Source: Mucilaginibacter conchicola
GTDB lineage: Bacteria; Bacteroidota; Bacteroidia; Sphingobacteriales; Sphingobacteriaceae
Assembly: GCF_003432115.1 (NCBI RefSeq)
Contig: NZ_QWDC01000002.1
Span: 1,054,001 to 1,118,000, forward strand
Length of the DNA stretch: 64,000 nucleotides
Direction of reading: 5' to 3'
A program made the translations under genes and the position numbers. The notes beneath the pieces are model-generated. The model saw only the letters and a list, made by a program, of their open reading frames with translations. It did not search any database and was not told where the DNA came from. The stretch's first letter is position 1. Each line of letters starts with the position of its first letter. This document shows positions 58,413 to 64,000 of the stretch, piece by piece.

Positions 58413-60596
58413 ATGAACATAAAGTTTTACCGTAAAGGTTGGTTTGCATTGGCGTTACTGTTGCCGTTTAGCTGGCAAACAAGCGTTAAAGCGCAAAGTA
58501 CCAACTGGACTAAAGACGGAAGCCAATATTACCAGATAAAAGGCGGAGAGATAGTAAAGGTTGATGCCCGCGACGACAGCAAGCAAACCCCGTGGATAAC
58601 CAAAGAAATGCTTACCCCGGCAGGCAAATCGCCTATTGCTATACGTCGTTTCAGTTTGTCTGATGACGGGCAAAAGGTACTCATCAACAACAACACAAAA
58701 AAAGTTTGGCGCTATGATACCCGTGGCGATTATTGGGTGTACAGCCCGCAAAATAAAAGCCTTGTGCAATTAGGTAAAGGCCTGCCTGTATCATCATTAA
58801 TGTTTGCCAAATTCTCTCCGGATGGTAGCAAGGTGGCTTACGTAAGCGAGCACAATATTTATGTAGAGAACCTTGCTGATAACAGCATTAAGCAGCTGAC
58901 CACCGATGGCACTAAAAAACTCATAAACGGCACGTTCGACTGGGCTTATGAGGAAGAGTTTGACTGCCGCGACGGTTTCCGCTGGTCGCCGGATAGCAGG
59001 AATATTGCTTACTGGCAGATTGATGCGAGCAAGATCAAAAACTACCTGATGCTGAACACTACGGATTCTACCTACTCGTTCACCGTACCTGTTGAGTACC
59101 CCGTGGCAGGCGAAGATCCAAGCATGGCCCGCATTGGTGTGGTTGATGTAACTACTGCCGCCAACAAATGGATGGCCGTACCGGGCGATGCCGTACAGCA
59201 TTACATTACCCGTATGGAGTTTTCTAAAAACCCCAACGAAATTATACTGGAGCAACTGAACCGTGCACAAACAGAGAGCAAGGTGTTCATAGGCAATATA
59301 TCAAACGGTACTACCCGCGTTATCCACCAGGAAACTGATAAAGCCTGGATAGACGGCAAAAGCCGTTGGAATGATGGTAACCCTGTAGGATGGGAGTGGC
59401 TGAACAAAGGCAAAGAGTTTTTATGGGTGAGCGAAAAAGACGGTTGGAGACACATCTCAAAAATTACCCGCGAGGGCAAAGAGACATTGATTACCAAGGG
59501 TAATTATGATATTACCGGTATTAAACTAATAGATGAGGCCAGTGGTTATATCTACTACACTGCATCGCCAACAAATGCTACGCAGAGCTACCTGTACCGC
59601 ATTAAAATTAGCGGCGGTAAAGAGGAGCGTCTGACCCCTGCAAACCAGCCGGGCAGTCACGATTATGAAGTGGCGCCTGGTGGTAAACTGGCTATGCACA
59701 GTTTCAGTAACGCATACACCCGCCCGCAAAGCGAGGTGGTGAGCCTGCCTAATCATCAGCACATTAGCGGCGATACTATTAAACTGGATGCTACGGCGCA
59801 AAACAAAACGGAGTTTTTTAAAGTGAAAACCGTTGATGGCGTTGAGCTGGACGGCTGGATGAAAAAACCAACCAATTTTGATCCCAACAAGAAATACCCT
59901 GTGGTATTTTATGTATACGGCGAACCTGCTGCGCAAACCGTAACAGATACTTATGGCGCCGGCCGCAACTTTTTGTACGCCGGTGATATGGCGGCAGATG
60001 GTTACATCTATATTTCGTTAGAGAACCGCGGCGCACCGGCACCTAAGGGTGCTGCATGGCGCAAGGCTGTTTACAAAAGCATTGGTATCACCAACATCCG
60101 CGACCAGGCTATGGGCGCTAAAGAGATACTAAAATGGCCTTTTGTGGATAGCGCCCGCGTTGCTGTTTGGGGCTGGAGCGGTGGTGGTTCATCAACCTTA
60201 AACCTGATGTTCCAATATCCTGAGATCTACAAAACGGGGATTGCCATTGCCGCCGTAGGCGACCAATTGACTTATGATAACATTTACCAGGAGCGTTACA
60301 TGGGAGTGCCTATTAATGATGAAGGCCGCGCGCCTTTCATCAAAGGATCGCCTATTACGTACGCTAAAAATCTGAAAGGGAACCTGCTGTATATACATGG
60401 CACCGGCGACGATAACGTGCACTACAAAAATGCCGAGGAGCTGATAAACGAATTGGTTAAGTACAATAAACAGTTCCAGATGATGGCTTATCCTAACCGT
60501 ACACACAGCATATCTGAAGGGCCGGGTACAAGCACACACCTGCGTAATCTTTTCACTAAATACTTAAGAGAGCACTGCCCGCCGGGTGCAAAATAA
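58413..60596 (+). CDS. Prolyl oligopeptidase family S9 peptidase (dipeptidyl peptidase IV-like)
   Basis: A 727-residue exported peptidase (signal peptide about 1-28, ending VKAQ) expected to cut X-Pro or X-Ala dipeptides from peptide N-termini. The beta-propeller (about 50-480) carries FDWAYEEEFDCRDGFRWSPDS, the double Glu that anchors the substrate amino group. The alpha/beta-hydrolase domain (about 490-727) has the nucleophile in VAVWGWSGGGSSTLN, Asp in LYIHGTGDDNVHYKNAE and His in YPNRTHSISEG. The elbow is GWSGGG where GWSYGG is usual, a variant within Bacteroidota S9 proteins. A terminator follows the stop. Confidence 0.94.
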   Translation: MNIKFYRKGWFALALLLPFSWQTSVKAQSTNWTKDGSQYYQIKGGEIVKVDARDDSKQTPWITKEMLTPAGKSPIAIRRFSLSDDGQKVLINNNTKKVWRYDTRGDYWVYSPQNKSLVQLGKGLPVSSLMFAKFSPDGSKVAYVSEHNIYVENLADNSIKQLTTDGTKKLINGTFDWAYEEEFDCRDGFRWSPDSRNIAYWQIDASKIKNYLMLNTTDSTYSFTVPVEYPVAGEDPSMARIGVVDVTTAANKWMAVPGDAVQHYITRMEFSKNPNEIILEQLNRAQTESKVFIGNISNGTTRVIHQETDKAWIDGKSRWNDGNPVGWEWLNKGKEFLWVSEKDGWRHISKITREGKETLITKGNYDITGIKLIDEASGYIYYTASPTNATQSYLYRIKISGGKEERLTPANQPGSHDYEVAPGGKLAMHSFSNAYTRPQSEVVSLPNHQHISGDTIKLDATAQNKTEFFKVKTVDGVELDGWMKKPTNFDPNKKYPVVFYVYGEPAAQTVTDTYGAGRNFLYAGDMAADGYIYISLENRGAPAPKGAAWRKAVYKSIGITNIRDQAMGAKEILKWPFVDSARVAVWGWSGGGSSTLNLMFQYPEIYKTGIAIAAVGDQLTYDNIYQERYMGVPINDEGRAPFIKGSPITYAKNLKGNLLYIHGTGDDNVHYKNAEELINELVKYNKQFQMMAYPNRTHSISEGPGTSTHLRNLFTKYLREHCPPGAK

Positions 60597-60617
60597 TATC
60601 TCAACTGTTAAAAAACT

Positions 60618-60646
60618 AAGCCCGCTAATTAAAAGCGGGCTTTTTT
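60618..60646 (+). terminator. Terminator of the S9 peptidase gene
   Basis: AAGCCCGCT, loop AATTAAA, AGCGGGCTTTTTT: 9-bp G/C-rich stem with a six-T run, 22 bases after the stop codon. Confidence 0.88.
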
Positions 60647-60788
60647 ATTGTGTCGGTAAAACACGATAGTTAATTTTGTGTTACATAGCGCGGGGGTAAA
60701 AAATGTTAGATGTTGTAACTTACACCCCTAATTAAAAAATTTTGCTTTTATTAAAACTTCTTTATAGTTTCACACCTCTACTTTACCC

Positions 60789-61163
60789 ATGAGCGACACC
60801 AGTAAAAAGATCATCATTTTTGATGACGACGAGGATATTTTATCTATCTGCAATTACATTCTCGAAGAGCAGGGCTGGGAAGTCCACACGCATACAGATT
60901 GCAACAATATCATAGAAAAAGTAAGCGCCGTAATACCCGATGTTATCCTGATGGATAACTGGATCCCCGATGCGGGCGGTATTATTGCAACCCAAACGTT
61001 AAAGAAGGACGAGAAACTGAAAGCTATCCCGGTGGTGTATTTCTCGGCCAATAGTGATATCCAGTTACTGGCCGACCATGCCGGTGCCGAAGCCTACCTG
61101 GCTAAACCTTTTGATTTGGAAGAGCTGGAGAAAGTAATCAATTCTGTATTGGTAAAACAGTAA
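60789..61163 (+). CDS. Single-domain response regulator
   Basis: A 124-residue CheY-like receiver with no output domain. The acidic cluster FDDDED is at 11-16, the acceptor is Asp56 in VILMDNWIPDAGG, the conserved Ser is in VVYFSANSD and Lys in AYLAKPFDLEEL. It stands alone, with a strong bidirectional terminator after it, and no kinase nearby; its partner is unknown, perhaps one of many hybrid kinases of the genome. Confidence 0.93.
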   Translation: MSDTSKKIIIFDDDEDILSICNYILEEQGWEVHTHTDCNNIIEKVSAVIPDVILMDNWIPDAGGIIATQTLKKDEKLKAIPVVYFSANSDIQLLADHAGAEAYLAKPFDLEELEKVINSVLVKQ

Positions 61164-61174
61164 TAAACTTATTA

Positions 61175-61219
61175 TAAAAGAAAAGGCCCAATGCATTTTG
61201 CATTGGGCCTTTTCTTTTA
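61175..61219. terminator. Bidirectional terminator between receiver and barrel genes
   Basis: A perfect 21-bp stem (arms 61175-61195 and 61199-61219, core AAGGCCCAATGCA) with a TTT loop and A/T-rich ends, between convergent genes. Confidence 0.9.
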
Positions 61220-61221
61220 TG

Positions 61222-64000
61222 TTACATTGGGGCACCACCCGGAGGAGGACCACCTGCAGGCGGGCCACCGCCGCCAGGGCCACGATCGCCGCGGTCACCA
61301 CCTCTAAAACCTCTGTCTTGACTTGGCGCTTTACCTGCAAATTTCTGCAAGCGGAAAGTGAAAGTTAACAGGGCGTACCGGCCAAGTTTATTAACATTGG
61401 TTTGTGTTTGTATGTTACCGGCGTTGGTGATAGAAAATCCGGTGTTTTCGTTAAATATATCATACACCGCAAAGCGCAGGGTGCCACGGTGATCTTTAAG
61501 GAAGCGGCGCTCTACGTATGCGTTTAATAAGTTAGGGTTTTTAACCTGCAATTTAGGGTCATAACCATAGTTAAGGTTTTTGGTATAATCGTAAGAGAAT
61601 GTCCAATCTTTCCAAACATAGTTTTTACCATTTATACCCAGGTCTAATGATCTGATGTTGCTGTTTTGTGTGCCGTTAAGCAGCACGCTGTTATCTATTT
61701 TTGTCAACGATAGCCTTGAGAATGCCTCTGCATCAATTACATCGGTAACATTTACGCGGAAGCGTAGTTGAGGCGCAAACGTTAAAGTTTTAGCAACGTT
61801 TCTTGTTATCTCCGAAGCAACATTCATTGCATCTATTTTTTGAGAATAACCAACATCATTGGTAAAGTTTACCTGGCTACCAAATATTAACGTGTACTTG
61901 CGGTCTTTCCACGGTTTAGAATACAAGAAATTGGCGCCGTATGTATAATAACCATCAGCATTTTGGTACTGGATAAGGTTGGTGTTCTGGTATTTTTTCA
62001 GATCAGGGTTGGCGGCCAAAACGGCAGCATCGAACTCAGCTGGATAAGACACTACATTTTGTACAACCTTATGATCGGTTTTAGTATAGTTGGCGCTGAT
62101 AAGAAAAATATTACCGGTTTGAAAGCTAAAGGCATTGTAGCGTAATGACAGGTTATTTGCAAACTCGGGCCTTAAGTTAGGATTACCCTGTACCGGGAAA
62201 AGCGCGTTGGTGAAATCAATAACGGGCTGTAACTGATCAAAACTTGGCTGGTTGCTGCTGCCGTTATAATTGAAACGCAAAGCCTGGCTGCGAGAGAATG
62301 TGTAATTGAAGCTTGCCGCCGGGATAACATTAAAAGTTGAAAAACTGGTTTTGGTATTGGTTAACAGGTTAACACCATCCAGTTTAGATGGCTGGCCACC
62401 GATACCTAAAGTAAGGTTGTATTTTTTCTCGATGAGGCGATAGTTTAACCCAAAACGATTGGTTGTAAAAGTATACTCGTAACGGTTACTTAGCAGATCG
62501 TAGCGGTGATAGCGGTCTGGGTTGGTTGCGTAAACGGTATCGGCCTCTTTATCGCTTGATGTAAAGTTATGATTGAAGGCATAGTTTAACTCAATGAACG
62601 ATACCTTGCCTATGGGTTCCATGTATGAGCCGTTGAGGCCATAGCTGGTGTTCTTGCTATCAGTATAAGTAACCTGGTTGGCAGGCGCTGTGCTTGGCCC
62701 TGTTGTAAACTGATAAATTGGGTTATCAAATTGATTGGTTCTGCCGGTGTTAGCGCTAAAGCCTATATTTAAATTACGTTTACTATTCTTAAAACGGTGG
62801 TTATAAAAACCGGTTAAGCCATAATTTGGAGATACTGATGTTGATGCCGTTACAGAATTAAAGGCCAGGCTGGTAACGCCGTTAACTTGTGAGATCTGGT
62901 CGTCCTTACCGGTTACGTTACTACCCGCATAATTAAAGGTAGGTGTTACCTTCAAATAGTTGATGGTATCGGGCTTCCACTCCAGGTTGAAGTTAAAGCG
63001 ATGGTTTGTTGGGTTGCTGGTAATTTGGCTTTTGTCGGTATTGGTGCTTTGCGGCAGTTTACGTATAACATTAGAGTTAGTAAATGTGGTATTATCAGTA
63101 TAGCTGTAGCTGCCATAAACTGAGAGCGCCTTACCCCATTGGTCTTTAAAGTTTGCACCAATAGAGCGTGCGTTGGTAATACCGGTAGCAGAAGTTGTTG
63201 AACCTGAGCTTGCGCCACGGAAGGCACCGCCGCCGCTTTGACGGCCGCCACCGCCACCACCATTGCCACCGCCGCCATTGCCACCGCCACCAGGGTTAGG
63301 AGAGCCGTAGGTAAAAGTGTTAACGTTGGTATTGTTGAGGTTACCTATCACGGAGATCTGCTGGTCGCCGTTAAACTTGAAGAAGTTTAACAGGCCTATA
63401 TAGCGGTTGTCGTTCTTAACATCCGCACCATCCTGTTTCGGCAAAAGGTCGCGGCCTTCGCCTGCGGTTGCCTGGCCAAAGTAACCGTAGTTTTTATCCT
63501 TACGGATAGTAAAGTTCAATACTTTATTGGGTTCGCCTGTTTTAACGCCGGTAAGGTTAGCCTGGTCGCCATAATCGTCAATTACCTGTACGCTCTCTAT
63601 TACATCGGCAGGCAGGTTTTTGGTGGCACTTTGCACATCGCCGCCAAAAAAATCTTTACCGTTTACGCGTACCTTGGTAACTTGTTTTCCTTGTGCAGTA
63701 ACGTTGCCGTCTTTATCAACATCAATACCCGGTATCTTTTTAATTACATCCTCAATAGGGGCATTCTCGCGCACTTTGTAGGCACTCACGCTGTATTGTA
63801 CGGTATCTTCCTTAAAAACTACCGGGTTAACGCCTACAATGGTTACTGCGCCTAATTGCCTAACGGCCGATTTAAGGACGATAGGATCAAGCGTTACAGC
63901 CTTGCCATCTGCCGGCAGGGTAAAGTGTTTTATAAGGCCTTCGTAACCTATCGAGCTTACAGTTAAAGTGATCTTGCTGCCCTTTACCGCCGGGAAGGTG
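61222..64000 (-). CDS. Outer membrane beta-barrel protein, TonB-receptor-like (5' end beyond window)
   Basis: The frame is open from the right edge, so the start is missing; a GTG at 63789 lies inside the reading frame and is not the real start. Visible order: end of a carboxypeptidase-regulatory-like domain (KITLTVSSIGYEGLIKHFTL), a plug-like domain (APIEDVIKKIPGIDVDKDGNVTAQGKQVTKVRVNGKDFFGGD), a strongly glycine-rich insert at about 63215-63300, then barrel strands. After the last strand (ALLTFTFRLQKF) there is an unusual tail rich in Gly, Pro, Arg and Asp (about 40 residues). The ligand is unknown; it is of the same broad class as the gene at the left edge. Confidence 0.9.
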   Translation of the reverse strand, partial: TFPAVKGSKITLTVSSIGYEGLIKHFTLPADGKAVTLDPIVLKSAVRQLGAVTIVGVNPVVFKEDTVQYSVSAYKVRENAPIEDVIKKIPGIDVDKDGNVTAQGKQVTKVRVNGKDFFGGDVQSATKNLPADVIESVQVIDDYGDQANLTGVKTGEPNKVLNFTIRKDKNYGYFGQATAGEGRDLLPKQDGADVKNDNRYIGLLNFFKFNGDQQISVIGNLNNTNVNTFTYGSPNPGGGGNGGGGNGGGGGGRQSGGGAFRGASSGSTTSATGITNARSIGANFKDQWGKALSVYGSYSYTDNTTFTNSNVIRKLPQSTNTDKSQITSNPTNHRFNFNLEWKPDTINYLKVTPTFNYAGSNVTGKDDQISQVNGVTSLAFNSVTASTSVSPNYGLTGFYNHRFKNSKRNLNIGFSANTGRTNQFDNPIYQFTTGPSTAPANQVTYTDSKNTSYGLNGSYMEPIGKVSFIELNYAFNHNFTSSDKEADTVYATNPDRYHRYDLLSNRYEYTFTTNRFGLNYRLIEKKYNLTLGIGGQPSKLDGVNLLTNTKTSFSTFNVIPAASFNYTFSRSQALRFNYNGSSNQPSFDQLQPVIDFTNALFPVQGNPNLRPEFANNLSLRYNAFSFQTGNIFLISANYTKTDHKVVQNVVSYPAEFDAAVLAANPDLKKYQNTNLIQYQNADGYYTYGANFLYSKPWKDRKYTLIFGSQVNFTNDVGYSQKIDAMNVASEITRNVAKTLTFAPQLRFRVNVTDVIDAEAFSRLSLTKIDNSVLLNGTQNSNIRSLDLGINGKNYVWKDWTFSYDYTKNLNYGYDPKLQVKNPNLLNAYVERRFLKDHRGTLRFAVYDIFNENTGFSITNAGNIQTQTNVNKLGRYALLTFTFRLQKFAGKAPSQDRGFRGGDRGDRGPGGGGPPAGGPPPGGAPM

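Overview
The window comes from a Bacteroidota chromosome, most likely family Sphingobacteriaceae (Mucilaginibacter- or Pedobacter-like; the genus is inferred from overall protein character and was not tested). Supporting signs are a SusC/SusD outer-membrane pair, further TonB-type barrels with carboxypeptidase-regulatory N-terminal domains, several promoters of the Bacteroidota type (TTG, about 20 bases, then TAnnTTTG), almost no Shine-Dalgarno sites, and PadR/PspC and GyrI genes typical of the group. About 60 protein genes, one tRNA-Arg(CCT), many hairpin terminators and seven copies of a roughly 90-115 bp palindromic repeat are visible. There is no CRISPR array, prophage, insertion sequence or rRNA.

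Layout. 1-4.3 kb: a truncated outer-membrane barrel gene and a PadR-PspC-small membrane protein operon. 4.4-10.3 kb: a SusC-SusD-DUF1735 uptake operon. 10.3-15 kb: DoxX, LD-carboxypeptidase, methionyl-tRNA synthetase, a lipoprotein and tRNA-Arg. 15-18.4 kb: a TetR/MFS efflux unit divergent from a secreted alpha/beta hydrolase. 18.4-24.5 kb: small metabolic and stress-type genes (EamA, SRPBCC, DoxX-like, VOC, GlxA-type regulator, DinB, RlmF). 24.6-31.3 kb: a siderophore-type TonB receptor with an operator built into its promoter, GyrI-like protein, AraC/SDR unit and an EamA remnant. 31.5-36.4 kb: a signalling island with a PAS-GAF histidine kinase, a receiver, a receiver-kinase hybrid, and a PAS-GAF paralogue that has lost its kinase. 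36.4-38.2 kb: small secreted proteins.

38.3-51.7 kb is rich in periplasmic sugar enzymes: GH20 hexosaminidase, Tat-exported Gfo/Idh/MocA oxidoreductase, Tat-exported TIM-barrel isomerase, then an operon of a DUF1080 (3-keto-glycoside hydrolase family) protein, a GMC flavoprotein dehydrogenase and its Tat-lipoprotein small subunit, and a GH43-type enzyme. Together these fit an oxidise-then-cleave route for glycosides through 3-keto intermediates, next to conventional hydrolases. A DEAD-box helicase, an outer-membrane protein with an HxSNG motif, an orphan LuxR-type response regulator and YdcF are interspersed.

51.8-64 kb: NUDIX hydrolase, PlsC acyltransferase, YfiT-like DinB protein, an FAD oxidoreductase with an SLH-like tail, exonuclease III, a beta-lactamase-fold hydrolase, a DPP IV-type peptidase, a single-domain receiver and a second barrel gene cut by the right edge.

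Regulatory DNA is unusually legible. Dyads sit inside the promoters of the PadR, MFS and TonB receptor genes, a 21-bp-period direct repeat lies upstream of the SDR gene, and the two PAS-GAF paralogues share a promoter block. Six of the seven palindromic repeats lie between convergent genes. All family calls are from reading the sequence; no database search was run.
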